Shown here in pieces: positions 1 to 9,370 of a stretch of DNA of 64,000 nt; the stretch's first letter is position 1; the number at the start of each line of letters is the position of its first letter. This stretch comes from Paracidovorax sp031843945 (GTDB lineage: Bacteria > Pseudomonadota > Gammaproteobacteria > Burkholderiales > Burkholderiaceae_C). The notes beneath the pieces were generated by a model. That model did not search any database, was not told where the DNA came from, and saw only the letters and a list, made by a program, of their open reading frames with translations. Location of the stretch: contig NZ_JAVTJJ010000005.1 in NCBI RefSeq assembly GCF_031843945.1, positions 1 to 64,000 of the forward strand. Direction: 5' to 3'. The position numbers and the translations under genes were made by a program.

Positions 1-925
1 TGATGCCGGTTTCCGTCTCCGTGGACGCTGCCGTTAACCCCCCCAACCGCTCCGCCAAAAAATCGATGAAGCTGCGCACCTTCAGCGGCATCTGCCGCCG
101 GCTGGCATACACCGCATACAGCGTGTTCACATAACCTGTGTCGACCGGCAGCCGTACCAGCCGGCCGGCGGCCAGGTCGTCGTCCACCAGCCAGGCGGGC
201 ATGAACGCTGCGCCGATGCCGGCCGCCATGGCGTGGTAGCCCAGCGTGGTGTCGCTCGATTTCATGATGGGGTCGATGCGCCTGCGCATGCCCTCTTGCA
301 GCCTGGCCTTCATGCGGTCCAGCGGCACGTAGTTGGGCAGGATCACCGGGATCGGCGGTCGTTCACCGGCCAGGTCCGCTCCATGGTCCAGGTCATGCAA
401 GAGCCCGGGCGCGGCGACCCAGTGAAACGCCATCTGGCACAGTGGGCGCGCGATCAGCTGCGGTGCGGGCTCGGCGGTCATGCGCAGCGCCACGTCAAAG
501 CCGTCCGAGACGAGGTCGACCATGTGGTTGTCCAGGTGCAGATCCAGCCGCACCTCCGGGCAGGCGCGGCTGTAGTCCGCCAACAGGCTGGCGAAGCGCG
601 GCGTGGCACACCACACCGGGGCGCTGATGCGCAATTCGCCCTGCGGTTGTTGCTGGCCGCGGCCGACTGAAGACGCCGCCGCATCCAGCAGTTCCAGCGC
701 CTGCCGGCCCTGGGCGTAGAAGGCCGTGCCGGCCTCCGTCAGGCTCATGCTGCGGCTGGTGCGGTTCAGCAGACGCGCGCCCAGTGCGCGCTCCAGCCGC
801 GCGATGTGCTTGCTGACCATGGGCGGCGCCATGCCCAGGCGGTCTGCGGCGGCGCTGAAGCTGCCGGCTTCGACGATCACCTGGAACACGCGGATGCCGG
901 TCAAGTCGAGATCTGCAGGGTTCAT
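1..925 (-). CDS. LysR-family transcriptional regulator (partial, runs off left edge)
   Basis: The reading frame starts at the ATG at 923-925 and is open to base 1 (308 codons, no stop), so the 3' end is missing but probably only by a few residues. The N-terminus is a typical LysR winged helix-turn-helix (FSAAADRLGMAPPMVSKHI, about residues 23-41), followed by a substrate-binding-like effector domain. It is divergent from the dioxygenase at 1031 with about 105 bp between the starts. That is the usual layout for a LysR activator and its target, so control of the dioxygenase is inferred. The effector is unknown. Confidence 0.85.
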   Translation of the reverse strand, partial: MNPADLDLTGIRVFQVIVEAGSFSAAADRLGMAPPMVSKHIARLERALGARLLNRTSRSMSLTEAGTAFYAQGRQALELLDAAASSVGRGQQQPQGELRISAPVWCATPRFASLLADYSRACPEVRLDLHLDNHMVDLVSDGFDVALRMTAEPAPQLIARPLCQMAFHWVAAPGLLHDLDHGADLAGERPPIPVILPNYVPLDRMKARLQEGMRRRIDPIMKSSDTTLGYHAMAAGIGAAFMPAWLVDDDLAAGRLVRLPVDTGYVNTLYAVYASRRQMPLKVRSFIDFLAERLGGLTAASTETETGI

Positions 926-1030
926 GGTTGCCAAAAAAGGAAAGATGACCATCACTCTATCGCCATCGATTTCCTTTACGGGAAACATTAACCTCGGGCC
1001 ATCTGTTCCTCGCCATTGTTGGAGCCCCAC

Positions 1031-1891
1031 ATGACCGCTTCTTCTTCTCCTTCTCCTGTTTCCCCGGTTCCCACCGCCACCGCTGTGCTGCCCACCTACT
1101 TCATCTCGCACGGCGGCGGCCCCTGGCCCTATGTGACCGAGATGCGGCGCGACCTGCACAAGCTGGAGCTGTCGCTGCAAGACATTCCACGCCAGATCGG
1201 CACCCTTCCGAAGGCCGTGCTGGTGATCTCCGGGCACTGGGAAGACGACGTGTTTGCCGTGATGGCCAGCCCGCAGCCGCCCATGCTCTACGACTATTTC
1301 GGCTTTCCGCCCCATACGTATGAAGTGCGCTACCCGGCGCCCGGCGCGCCCGCGCTGGCCCAGCGCGTGGCGGCCCTCATCGAAGCAGCGGGCCTGCCCA
1401 GCCGGCTCGATGCCGAGCGCGGCTTCGACCACGGCACCTTCTCGCCGATGGAGGTGATCTACCCTGACGCCGACGTGCCGGTCATCCAAGTGTCTCTGCA
1501 GCGCGACCTGGACCCGGCGCTGCACCTGGCGCTCGGCCGCGCGCTGGCACCGCTGCGCAGCGAAGGCGTGCTGATCCTGGGCAGCGGGCTGAGTTATCAC
1601 AACCTGCGCCGCTTTGGCGAGGCCGGCCGGGCCCCCTCGGCGGCTTTCGACCAATGGCTGCAGGATGCGGTGGTAGCAACGCCGCCGGCCGAGCGGCCAG
1701 CGCGGCTGATCGACTGGCAAAGCGCGCCCGCCGCCCGCCTGGCGCACCCGCGCGAAGACCATCTGATTCCGCTGATGGTGGCGGCAGGCGCCGCCGAAGC
1801 CGAAGCGGCCGACTGCGTGTATCACGAGGTGGGCGTGTACGGCGGCGTGACGGCATCGAGCTTTCGGTTTGGCGCCAGCGTGGCGCCCTGA
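1031..1891 (+). CDS. LigB/DODA-type extradiol dioxygenase family protein
   Basis: This 286-residue protein belongs to the class III extradiol dioxygenase (LigB) fold, 4,5-DOPA dioxygenase (YgiD-like) subgroup. The expected histidines are present: H27 in ISHGGG, H69 in ISGHWE, H134 in GFDHGTF and H190 in LSYHNL; family members use such residues to bind Zn(II) or Fe(II). I start it at ATG 1031 rather than at the in-frame TTG codons at 1016 and 1019 because the family sequence begins just after this methionine. It is divergent from the LysR gene on its left. The natural substrate, probably a catechol-type aromatic, cannot be told from sequence. Confidence 0.85.
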   Translation: MTASSSPSPVSPVPTATAVLPTYFISHGGGPWPYVTEMRRDLHKLELSLQDIPRQIGTLPKAVLVISGHWEDDVFAVMASPQPPMLYDYFGFPPHTYEVRYPAPGAPALAQRVAALIEAAGLPSRLDAERGFDHGTFSPMEVIYPDADVPVIQVSLQRDLDPALHLALGRALAPLRSEGVLILGSGLSYHNLRRFGEAGRAPSAAFDQWLQDAVVATPPAERPARLIDWQSAPAARLAHPREDHLIPLMVAAGAAEAEAADCVYHEVGVYGGVTASSFRFGASVAP

Positions 1892-1958
1892 CGCTGCGGC
1901 GGGTGAAGCGCCTTTGGGGCATCATGACTTTTTCCCTCCACCGCACGCCGCCACGCCC

Positions 1959-2654
1959 ATGAAGCCCCATCACGCCCCTGCGCTCCTGCCCCCGCTTTTC
2001 ATGGCTGCCTCCTTGCTGTTGGGCAGCTTCGGTGCCACGGCGCAAACCGTGGCACCTGCGGCACCGGCGGCCGCAGCGCCAGCGCAGGCGGTGCAGACCG
2101 TGCGGCTGCGCGGCACCATCGAAGCCGTCACCCCCACCACGCTCACCGTGAAGGAGCGCGGCGGGCAAACGGTCGTGCTGGCCCTGGCGCCCACGCTGGT
2201 AGTGCAGGAGGTCTACCCCATCGAGCTGGCCAGCATCCAGCCGGGCAGCTTCATCGGCACGGCTGCGCTGCCCCAGGCGGACGGCACGCAACTGGCCATT
2301 GCGGTCACCGTGTTTCCTGAATCCGCCCGCGGCGCGGGTGAAGGCCACCGCCCGTTCGACCTGCAGCCGCAAAGCACCATGACCAACGCCACCGTGGCCA
2401 ACGTGGCTGCGGTGACCGATGGCGCTGTGGTGGCGAATGCGGCCACCCAGGGCCGCACGCTGCGGCTGACCTACCCAGGGGGAGAGAAAACCGTCACGCT
2501 GGCGCCCGGCACGCCGGTGGTCACCTTCCGCCGCGGCGACCGCAGCCTGCTGGTGCCGGGCGCCAGCGTGTCGCTCAGCGCGCAAGAGGTGAACGGCACA
2601 CCCACGGCCTTGCGCATCAACGCCGGGCGCAACGGCTTCGTGCTGCCCTACTGA
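1959..2654 (+). CDS. Secreted hypothetical protein (DUF5666-like)
   Basis: This 231-residue protein has a clear Sec signal peptide (hydrophobic stretch about residues 8-25, Ala-X-Ala type cleavage near ATAQ). The mature part is short beta-strand units of the form 'VRLRGTIEAVTPTTLTVK...G', which look like the DUF5666/OB-like repeats of periplasmic proteins. No catalytic motif is visible. An in-frame start at 1869 would put about 30 uncharged, Pro-rich residues before the signal peptide, so ATG 1959 is preferred. It follows the dioxygenase on the same strand with 67 bp between them. Function unknown. Confidence 0.7.
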   Translation: MKPHHAPALLPPLFMAASLLLGSFGATAQTVAPAAPAAAAPAQAVQTVRLRGTIEAVTPTTLTVKERGGQTVVLALAPTLVVQEVYPIELASIQPGSFIGTAALPQADGTQLAIAVTVFPESARGAGEGHRPFDLQPQSTMTNATVANVAAVTDGAVVANAATQGRTLRLTYPGGEKTVTLAPGTPVVTFRRGDRSLLVPGASVSLSAQEVNGTPTALRINAGRNGFVLPY

Positions 2655-2684
2655 GCGGTCAAGCGGTCAAGCTATCAGGTCAGA

Positions 2685-3209
2685 TCAGCCCGTCGCCGCC
2701 ACAGTGCCGGCAGGCGCGGCGGGTGCGGCCAGGGCCGACGCTGGCAGCCCGAACACCCGGTCGAAGCCCCAGTTGAAGACGAAGGTGTAGACCAGAAAGA
2801 ACACCAGCAAGCCCAAGTCCATCATCAGCGCCTGCCACAGGCTCACGTCAAACCACCAGGCCAGCACGGGCACCAGGATGAAGGCCAGCCCGCCCTCGAA
2901 GCCGATGGCGTGCGCCACCCGCCGGCCCACGGTGCGCTCGCGTGAGGGCTGGCGCGACTCCCACCGCTCGAAGGCCCAGTTGAAGGCCACGTTCCAGACG
3001 ATGGCAATGGCCGAGGCGATGGCCGACACCGCGCTCGCATGCGCTGCGCCCTGGCCGGTGAAAAACGCCAGTCCGACGGTAGCGGCAGCGATGGCAATCA
3101 CCTCGTACAGCGCGACATACACCACGCGGCGGCGAACGCCCTGCAGGCCTGGGGCCGCGGGATGGGATGCGTTGGAAACGGCAGAGCGGGAAACATTGGA
3201 GGAAGCCAT
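2685..3209 (-). CDS. PACE-family efflux transporter
   Basis: This 174-residue membrane protein has four predicted helices arranged as two bacterial transmembrane pair (BTP) units. Each unit ends in the family signature: WNVAFNWAFERWE in the first and YTFVFNWGFDRVFG in the second. PACE pumps (Acinetobacter AceI is the type member) export biocides such as chlorhexidine and short diamines by proton exchange. The N-terminal extension of about 25 residues before VRRRVVYVALYEV is longer than usual; the start may lie further in. It is divergent from a LysR gene at 3282, as aceI is from aceR, so that regulator probably controls it. Confidence 0.88.
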   Translation of the reverse strand: MASSNVSRSAVSNASHPAAPGLQGVRRRVVYVALYEVIAIAAATVGLAFFTGQGAAHASAVSAIASAIAIVWNVAFNWAFERWESRQPSRERTVGRRVAHAIGFEGGLAFILVPVLAWWFDVSLWQALMMDLGLLVFFLVYTFVFNWGFDRVFGLPASALAAPAAPAGTVAATG

Positions 3210-3281
3210 GGCCGCACTGTATGTGCGTGCTGCTGAAACTTAAAGTCAGCTTGTTTCAATATTTCTGATAGAAGCACTGCC

Positions 3282-4172
3282 ATGGCTTTTTCCTCAGACA
3301 ACGTGAATGTGTTCCTGGCCGTGCTGGACCGGGGCTCGTTTTCCGCCGCCGCCCGCGGGCTTGCGCGCGTGCCTTCGGCGGTCAGCATGACCATTGCGCA
3401 CCTCGAAGCGGAGCTGGCGGTGCAGCTCTTCGACCGCAGCGGCCGCGAGCCGCGCCCCACGCCCGCCGCCCGGGCGCTGGAGCCGCAGGCACGGCTGCTC
3501 GCAGCTCAGCTCAAGCAGTTGAACGCGCAGGCGCTGGCCCTCACGCAGGGGCTCGAAGAGCGCCTGACCATCGCCATTGCCCCGGAGCTGCTCGCCGCGC
3601 ACTGGACCGGGCCGCTCGCCGCGCTGGCCAGCGACTACCCCTTGCTGCAGGTCGAGGTGCTGGCCGCGCCGCAGGCAGACGCCGTGGCGCTGCTGCACGC
3701 CGGCCGCGCGCAACTGGCGCTGGTGTTCGAGCGCCCCAGCATCGACGGCCGCGAGGGTTTTCAGGAAGTCGGCAGCGAAACCCTGGTCGCCGTCATCGCG
3801 CCGCAGCACCCGGTGATGCAAGCGGCCGGCGACGGCCCTTTGAGCGAAGTGCACCTCACCACCACCCGCCAGATCGTCGTGGCCAGCCGCGACCTGGCGC
3901 AGACCGACCCGCGCTTCGTCTTCGCCCGCCACCACTGGCGCACCGACAACCACCTGGCCGCCCTGGGCCTGATCGAGGCCGGCCTGGGCTGGGGCTGGCA
4001 GCCGCGCGCGCTGGTGGAGCCACGCATCCAGGCCGGCACACTGGTGGAGATGCCGTTCAGCAATCTCAGCAACGGCGTGGCGCTGTGGGTGGACGTGGTG
4101 TGGTCCAAGGAGCGCCCGCAGGGCCTGGGCGCGCGGCGCTTCGTCGAACTGATGGGGCGCGGGCAGGTTTAG
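3282..4172 (+). CDS. LysR-family regulator, likely of the divergent PACE pump
   Basis: This 296-residue protein has the full LysR layout: N-terminal winged HTH (FSAAARGLARVPSAVSMTI, about residues 18-36) and a two-lobe effector domain. It is divergent from the PACE efflux gene, with 72 bp between the starts (3209 and 3282). In Acinetobacter the LysR protein AceR activates aceI from the same layout, so an AceR-like role is inferred. The shared intergenic stretch is A/T-rich compared with its surroundings, as expected of a promoter region. Confidence 0.85.
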   Translation: MAFSSDNVNVFLAVLDRGSFSAAARGLARVPSAVSMTIAHLEAELAVQLFDRSGREPRPTPAARALEPQARLLAAQLKQLNAQALALTQGLEERLTIAIAPELLAAHWTGPLAALASDYPLLQVEVLAAPQADAVALLHAGRAQLALVFERPSIDGREGFQEVGSETLVAVIAPQHPVMQAAGDGPLSEVHLTTTRQIVVASRDLAQTDPRFVFARHHWRTDNHLAALGLIEAGLGWGWQPRALVEPRIQAGTLVEMPFSNLSNGVALWVDVVWSKERPQGLGARRFVELMGRGQV

Positions 4173-4224
4173 AACAGGTTCTCAGGGCGCCTCCCGGCGG
4201 GCGGAGTGTGGCCGCTGTGCCACA

Positions 4225-4249
4225 TCAAATGAGATTACTTCTCATTTGA
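4225..4249. promoter_or_regulatory. Fur-box-like palindrome upstream of the siderophore receptor
   Basis: A perfect inverted repeat has 10-bp arms (TCAAATGAGA and TCTCATTTGA) around a 5-bp centre. The core TGAGA...TCTCA fits the 7-1-7 form of the Fur box. It lies 88 bp before the receptor start and just after the LysR stop, so iron repression of the receptor is likely. Confidence 0.75.
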
Positions 4250-4336
4250 GAACTAGAATTCGGCCCCTCCCCGCTGTCCTGCGTCCTTTCTCCCCCTCCA
4301 ACCCGCGCCCGGCTTTACCGCCTGGGCTTTGCGTTC

Positions 4337-6502
4337 ATGCCTGTTTCCTCTTCTTCCACCGCGCACTGCGCATCCCTCACCCATGCGGCCCAGGCCGCGT
4401 TGGCCCTGTGCACCGGCTTGGCCGCACTGGCTGCGCATGCCGCAGACACCGTTGCCGACACGGCCTCGGCAGCTCCTGCCGTCACGTTGCAGGAAGTGCG
4501 GGTGCAGGACGCCAGCGGTGCCACCGGCTACCAGGGTGCTCAGCGCAACACCGCCGCCACCCGGACCGACACGCCGCTCATCGAAACCCCGCAGTCCGTG
4601 CGCGTGGTGCCCCGCCAGCTGATCGAAGACCTGGGCGCGAAGCGGCTGGCCGACACGGTGGACTTCGTGAGCGGCATCACCCGCATGAACGACTTTGGCG
4701 GCACTTGGGACAACTACGCCATCCGCGGCTTCAGCAATACCGAAGGCGGCTCGCTGCTCAACGGCTTTGCCTCGGGCCGCGGCTACGGCCCGCAGCGCGA
4801 CGCCGCCACCATCGAGCGGGTGGAGTTTCTCAAGGGGCCGGCCGCTGCGCTCTACGGCAGCAGCGAGCCCGGCGGCACGATCAACATCGTCACCAAGAAG
4901 CCGCAGTTCACCGCGGCCCACAAGGCCGGACTGGAAGTGGGCACGCTGGGCATGCGCCGCGCCACGCTGGACACCACCGGCCCGCTGTCGCAAGACATCG
5001 CCTACCGCCTGAACGTGGCGGCCGAGGACGGCGCCAGCCGCACAGGCCTGGTGGACAACAAGAAGTATGTGATCGCCCCGGCCCTGACATGGGCCGTCAA
5101 TGCCGACACCGTGCTGCAGTACGAGGCCGAGATCATCCGCATCCGCACGCCGCTGGACCGCGGCACGGTGCAGGTCGGCGGCGACGCCCTGGCGCTGCCC
5201 GGCAACCGCTACCTGCAGGAGGCAAACCGCGGCAACCTGCACGTCAACGGCGACACGCACCAGCTCACGCTGGACCACGACTTGGGGCGTGGCTGGCGCG
5301 CGCGCTTCGGGGGCGCCTATCGCGAGACCGAACTGTATGGCGACGCGGTGGACTTCGGCACCGGCCAGATCGGCCTGCTGGGGGCCGACGGCCGCACCCT
5401 GTCGCGCACCGACAGCTGGCGCACGCTGCCCTCGCGCGACGCCTCAGTGCAGGCCGAGCTGGAAGGCAAGTTCAGCACCGGTGGCCTGCGCCACACCGTG
5501 CTGGCCGGGCTGGAGTCGTGGCGCCTGTACATGGGCCAGGACATCCGCTATTCGGCCCAGCGCTACCCCATCGACATCTACAACCCCGTCTACGGCAACG
5601 TGCCGCGCGGCCCGCTGGCCCAGGGCTTTTTGCAGGACGACCGCCTGCGCGCCACGGGCCTGTTCCTGCAAGACCAGATCGACCTGAGCGCGCGCTGGAA
5701 GCTGCTGGCCGGCCTGCGCTTTGACCGGTTCAACCAGGACTTCGTCAACCAGATGACGAACACGCGCCAGGCCCAGCAGCACTCGGCTGCCACACCGCGC
5801 CTGGGCCTGAACTACATGCTCACGCCGAACAGCTCGGTCTACGTGTCCTACGGCCGCTCGTTCCGTCCCAACGCCGGGGCTGACTCGTCGGGCAAGGCCT
5901 TCGATCCGCAGAAGGGCAAGGCCTTCGACGCCGGCGCCAAGTGGCAGTCGGCCGACCAGCGCCTGAACGCGTCCGTTGCCGTGTTCGACATCCGCAAGAC
6001 CAACGTGCTGACGCGCGACCCCGACAACGGCAACTTCAGCGTGGCCGCCGGCGAGGTGCGCAGCCGCGGCATCGAGGCCGACGTCGCAGGCCAGCTCGAC
6101 GCGCACTGGCGCATCACCGCCAACGCCGCCTTCACCGACACCGAGGTGCTCCGCGACAACAATCCCGCGTTGGTGGGCAAGCGCCTGCTGGGCATTCCCC
6201 GCGTGAGCGCCGGCCTGTTCGCCATCCGCGAAGACCGGCTGGCCTCGGGCGGCCGCTACGGCCTGGGTGGCGGCCTGGTGCACGTGGGCGAGCGCACGGG
6301 CACCGCCACCGACACCTACCGCCTGCCGGCCTACACCACCGTGCGACTGCGCGGTTACTGGCAGATCGACCCGCGCACGCGCCTGACGCTGGACGTGCAC
6401 AACCTGTTCGACAAGCACTACGCCGCGGCATCGTGGAACGCCATCGCCGTCATCCCCGGCCTGGGGCGCCAGGTAGTGGCGGGGGTGCAGATCAGCTTCT
6501 GA
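4337..6502 (+). CDS. TonB-dependent siderophore receptor
   Basis: This 721-residue outer-membrane receptor has, in order: a signal peptide ending near AAHAAD (about residue 36), a TonB-box-like segment (VTLQEVRVQD, about residues 50-60), a plug domain with the conserved FLKGPAAALYGSSEPGGTIN segment, a 22-strand-type barrel, and the C-terminal phenylalanine needed for barrel assembly. The C-terminal LDVHNLFDKHYAAAS segment is typical of FhuA/FpvA-type ferric-siderophore receptors. There is no N-terminal signalling domain and no adjacent sigma/anti-sigma pair, so control is probably direct through the Fur-like palindrome at 4225. The siderophore cannot be named. Confidence 0.92.
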   Translation: MPVSSSSTAHCASLTHAAQAALALCTGLAALAAHAADTVADTASAAPAVTLQEVRVQDASGATGYQGAQRNTAATRTDTPLIETPQSVRVVPRQLIEDLGAKRLADTVDFVSGITRMNDFGGTWDNYAIRGFSNTEGGSLLNGFASGRGYGPQRDAATIERVEFLKGPAAALYGSSEPGGTINIVTKKPQFTAAHKAGLEVGTLGMRRATLDTTGPLSQDIAYRLNVAAEDGASRTGLVDNKKYVIAPALTWAVNADTVLQYEAEIIRIRTPLDRGTVQVGGDALALPGNRYLQEANRGNLHVNGDTHQLTLDHDLGRGWRARFGGAYRETELYGDAVDFGTGQIGLLGADGRTLSRTDSWRTLPSRDASVQAELEGKFSTGGLRHTVLAGLESWRLYMGQDIRYSAQRYPIDIYNPVYGNVPRGPLAQGFLQDDRLRATGLFLQDQIDLSARWKLLAGLRFDRFNQDFVNQMTNTRQAQQHSAATPRLGLNYMLTPNSSVYVSYGRSFRPNAGADSSGKAFDPQKGKAFDAGAKWQSADQRLNASVAVFDIRKTNVLTRDPDNGNFSVAAGEVRSRGIEADVAGQLDAHWRITANAAFTDTEVLRDNNPALVGKRLLGIPRVSAGLFAIREDRLASGGRYGLGGGLVHVGERTGTATDTYRLPAYTTVRLRGYWQIDPRTRLTLDVHNLFDKHYAAASWNAIAVIPGLGRQVVAGVQISF

Positions 6503-6536
6503 AGTGGCCCTGCATGGGTTTCATGAGTGAAATAGG

Positions 6537-6584
6537 GCTCTAGCGCTTATCCATCAAGCGCTAGTAGCTATCAAAATAGTAGCA
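6537..6584 (+). repeat. Two-stem intergenic repeat, copy A
   Basis: This is one of eleven copies. The first stem pairs TAGCGCTT with AAGCGCTA. The second stem pairs AGCTAT with ATAGT. It lies 35 bp after the receptor stop, in the same direction as that gene. Confidence 0.85.
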
Positions 6585-6699
6585 TCCATCTGCAGGCTGC
6601 TTGACTGGTGCTGCCGGCGCCCCCAGACACTGCGTGTGGAAGGGGCGGCGCCAACGGCCCACGCTGGTGACCTTTGCATGCCGCGCCACAATGGCCGGC

Positions 6700-7587
6700 A
6701 TGAAAACACCCGTGCAGCACCCCTTCGATCTTCCGGACGACGCCCTGGCCGCACGCTGGCGGGCATGGCAGCCGGGCAAGCCCGGTGCCGGCGCAGCCGC
6801 CAAGGCCCGTGGCGACTTCTCACTGGCCGCGTTCGATCCGTCCGCCAAGCCGTTTTCGCAGGGCGACAAAGCCAGCGACAAGGCCGCCGTGCTGGCGCTG
6901 GCGGACGAGCTCGACGGCCTGCAGAATTTGTTCTATGCCGACCGGCGCTTCAAGCTGCTGGTGCTGCTGCAGGGCACCGACACCTCGGGCAAGGACGGCA
7001 CGGTGCGCGGCGTGTTCGGCCGCACCAGCCCGCTGGGCGTGCGCGTGGTGGGCTGGAAGGCGCCCACCGAGGTCGAGCGCGCCCACGACTACCTCTGGCG
7101 CATCCACCAGCAAGTGCCGGCGGCCGGCGAGACGGTGGTGTTCAACCGCAGCCACTACGAAGACGTGCTGGTGCCGGTGGTGCAGGGCTGGATCACGCCC
7201 GAGCAGCACGCCCAGCGGCTGGCGCACATCAACGACTTCGAGCGCCTGCTGGCCGAGACCGGCACGGTGATCGTCAAGTTCATGCTGCACATCGGCAAGG
7301 ACGAACAGCGCGAGCGGCTGCAGGAACGGCTGGACGACCCGGCCAAGCACTGGAAGTTCGAGATGGGCGACATCGCCGCGCGCCAGCAATGGGACGACTA
7401 CCAGCGCGCCTATCAAACCCTGCTGCCCGCCACCCACACGCCCTGGGCGCCGTGGACCATCGTGCCGGCCAACTCCAAAACGCACCGCAACCTGATGATC
7501 GCGACCGTGCTGCGCGCGGTGCTCAAGAACCTGGACTTGCGCTATCCGGCAGGCGACCCGGCGCTGGAGCACTTCCAGGTGGAATGA
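6700..7587 (+). CDS. ppk2: Polyphosphate kinase 2 (PPK2) family protein
   Basis: This 295-residue single-domain PPK2 protein transfers phosphate between polyphosphate and nucleotides. Walker A is GTDTSGKDGT (residues 92-101); the lid-region motif NRSHYEDVLV is near residues 144-153; the conserved C-terminal 'WTIVPANSKTHRNL' segment is intact. Length and motifs fit one-domain PPK2 enzymes (class I or III); which nucleotide it prefers cannot be read. The in-frame codons upstream of 6700 lack PPK2 similarity, so ATG 6700 is chosen over 6691. It stands alone behind repeat copy A, and the DUF4197 gene follows after 68 bp. Confidence 0.9.
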   Translation: MKTPVQHPFDLPDDALAARWRAWQPGKPGAGAAAKARGDFSLAAFDPSAKPFSQGDKASDKAAVLALADELDGLQNLFYADRRFKLLVLLQGTDTSGKDGTVRGVFGRTSPLGVRVVGWKAPTEVERAHDYLWRIHQQVPAAGETVVFNRSHYEDVLVPVVQGWITPEQHAQRLAHINDFERLLAETGTVIVKFMLHIGKDEQRERLQERLDDPAKHWKFEMGDIAARQQWDDYQRAYQTLLPATHTPWAPWTIVPANSKTHRNLMIATVLRAVLKNLDLRYPAGDPALEHFQVE

Positions 7588-7655
7588 CACGGGCCGCCCG
7601 CCCACCGCCGCAGCGCAGAATGGCGCGCATGTCCATGTCTTCGGGGAACACCACC

Positions 7656-8297
7656 ATGTCTTTGCGCAACCTCTTTGCCACCGCCGCCCTCACCTGCGCC
7701 GCCATCGTGCTGCCCGCCGCCGCCCAGATGCCCAGCTTCGGCATCAAGCCGCTGCTGGGCCAGGCGTCCGATGCGGCACTCGACAAGCTGTCGCAGCCCG
7801 GCGCCTTCTCGTCCGACTCGGCCATTCGCATCGCCCTGCCCGGCGCGGGCAACAAGAACGTCGGCAAGCTGCTGGAGCTGGCCCAGCAATCGGGCCTGTC
7901 GGCCAACCTGGACGCCGCCCTGAACCGCGCCGCAGAGCAGGCCGCCGCGCAGGCCAAGCCGATCTTCCGCGCCGCCATCGACAAGGCCACGCTGAACGAC
8001 GCGGTGGACATCGCCCGCGGCGGCAGCACCGGCGCCACCGACTACCTGCGCAAGAGCACCGGCTCGCAGATCACTGCGCAGCTGCAGCCGCTGGTGCGCG
8101 CCGCGCTGCAAGGCAGCGGCGTGCTGCAGAAGACGTCGCAATTGCAAGCCCTGGGCTTCGACGAAGCGCGGCTGACCGACTACGTGGCGGGCAAGACGTC
8201 CGAGGGCATCTTCACGTACGTGGGCCGCGAGGAAACACGGCTGCGGCAAGACCCCATCGGCACGGGCACGCAGTTGCTCAAGGGTTTCAAGTTCTGA
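7656..8297 (+). CDS. DUF4197 domain-containing exported protein
   Basis: This 213-residue protein has a Sec signal peptide (to about residue 24, ...LPAAAQ), followed by a largely helical DUF4197 domain that covers the rest. Family features include GASDAALDKLS-like N-terminal helices and the C-terminal TYVGREETRLRQDP segment. Function is unknown; family members are periplasmic or lipoproteins. ATG 7656 is chosen because a GGGGAA ribosome-binding site lies 8 bases upstream and the signal peptide then starts cleanly; ATGs at 7629 and 7635 are in frame. It is convergent with the LysR gene at 8325, only 27 bp away. Confidence 0.82.
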   Translation: MSLRNLFATAALTCAAIVLPAAAQMPSFGIKPLLGQASDAALDKLSQPGAFSSDSAIRIALPGAGNKNVGKLLELAQQSGLSANLDAALNRAAEQAAAQAKPIFRAAIDKATLNDAVDIARGGSTGATDYLRKSTGSQITAQLQPLVRAALQGSGVLQKTSQLQALGFDEARLTDYVAGKTSEGIFTYVGREETRLRQDPIGTGTQLLKGFKF

Positions 8298-8324
8298 GCA
8301 TCGGCTTGATTGGCACGGTGCGCG

Positions 8325-9266
8325 TCACGGCGCGTCGGCAGTCAGATCGGCCTGCACTTTGGCATCAGCGATCAGTGCCTCGCCGCGCGATCGCAGCAGC
8401 GCCACCAGCCGCCGCCCGGCGGGCGACAGGTAGCCGCCCCGCCGGTGCGTCACGCCCAGCGTGCGGATCAGCGTGGTGGCGGCCAGCGGCACTTCGGCCA
8501 GCGCGCCGTGGCTGCCCTCCACCAGCGTGCGGCGCGACACGAAGCTCAGCAGCCCCGTGCGGGCGATCAGCGCCGGCAGCAGCGGAATCGAATTGGCGCT
8601 GACCTGCACGTGCGGCGCGGGCAGGCCGTGCGACTGGAACACGGCGTCCAGCCACTGGCGGCTTGGAATGCTGGCAGCGGGCAGTGCCCAGGGATAGTCC
8701 AGCAGCGCGGCCAGCGTCACCTCCGGCAAGGCGAGCACGGGGTGGCCGGGGCTGGTGGCCACCACCACCGCGTCGTCGAAGATGGGGTGCGTCTCGAAGG
8801 CGCCATCGGGCATGGGCACCAGGCCGATCAGCAGGTCGATGCCGCCTTCGGCCAGGCGCTGGCGCAGCTCCATGCTCGGGCCCACGGTGATGTCGATGGT
8901 GGTGCGTGGGGCTTCCTGCAGCAGCAGCTGGCACAGCGCGGGCAGCACCCGGTCGGCGGCGATGGGGCCGCTGCCGATGCGCACGTGGCCCGCGTTGCCC
9001 TGGGCGAAATCGGCCACCTCGCGCATGGCCTCTTCGCTGGCGCCGCGCAGCACGCGCGCCCGCGCCTGCAGCACCTCGCCCACGGCCGTCAGGCGGATGC
9101 CCCGGCCCGCGCGCTCGAACAGCGGTGCGCCGAAGGCCGCTTCCAGCCGCTGGATCGACTTGGTCAGCGCCGGCTGCGTGCGGCCCAGGCGCTCGGCGGC
9201 CTGGCCCAGGTGGCCCAGTTCGGCCACCGCTTCAAAGTAGCTCAAGTCGCGCAGGTTCACAGCCAT
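8325..9266 (-). CDS. LysR-family regulator of the adjacent catabolic cluster
   Basis: This 313-residue LysR protein has the HTH at LGQAAERLGRTQPALTKSI (about residues 20-38) and an effector domain reaching the C-terminus. The frame extends upstream, but ATG 9266 begins the standard LysR sequence (MAVNLRDLSYFEAVAELG). It is divergent from the Bug binding-protein gene at 9371, with 104 bp between the starts, so it probably controls the three-gene cluster on its right. Its inducer is presumably the substrate or an intermediate of that pathway. Confidence 0.87.
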   Translation of the reverse strand: MAVNLRDLSYFEAVAELGHLGQAAERLGRTQPALTKSIQRLEAAFGAPLFERAGRGIRLTAVGEVLQARARVLRGASEEAMREVADFAQGNAGHVRIGSGPIAADRVLPALCQLLLQEAPRTTIDITVGPSMELRQRLAEGGIDLLIGLVPMPDGAFETHPIFDDAVVVATSPGHPVLALPEVTLAALLDYPWALPAASIPSRQWLDAVFQSHGLPAPHVQVSANSIPLLPALIARTGLLSFVSRRTLVEGSHGALAEVPLAATTLIRTLGVTHRRGGYLSPAGRRLVALLRSRGEALIADAKVQADLTADAP

Positions 9267-9370
9267 GAATTCATCACCAAAAGGAATGGGTGCATGAATC
9301 TTATCCAATAGACGGGAATGAATCGCCCTTCCAGAATGCACCGCACAGCCACAACAACGGAGACAACGCC

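Noticed and set aside
4246..5724. Plus-strand frame of 492 codons overlapping the receptor start
   Set aside because: It is an out-of-frame Arg/Pro/His-rich shadow of the siderophore receptor and begins inside the Fur-like palindrome region.
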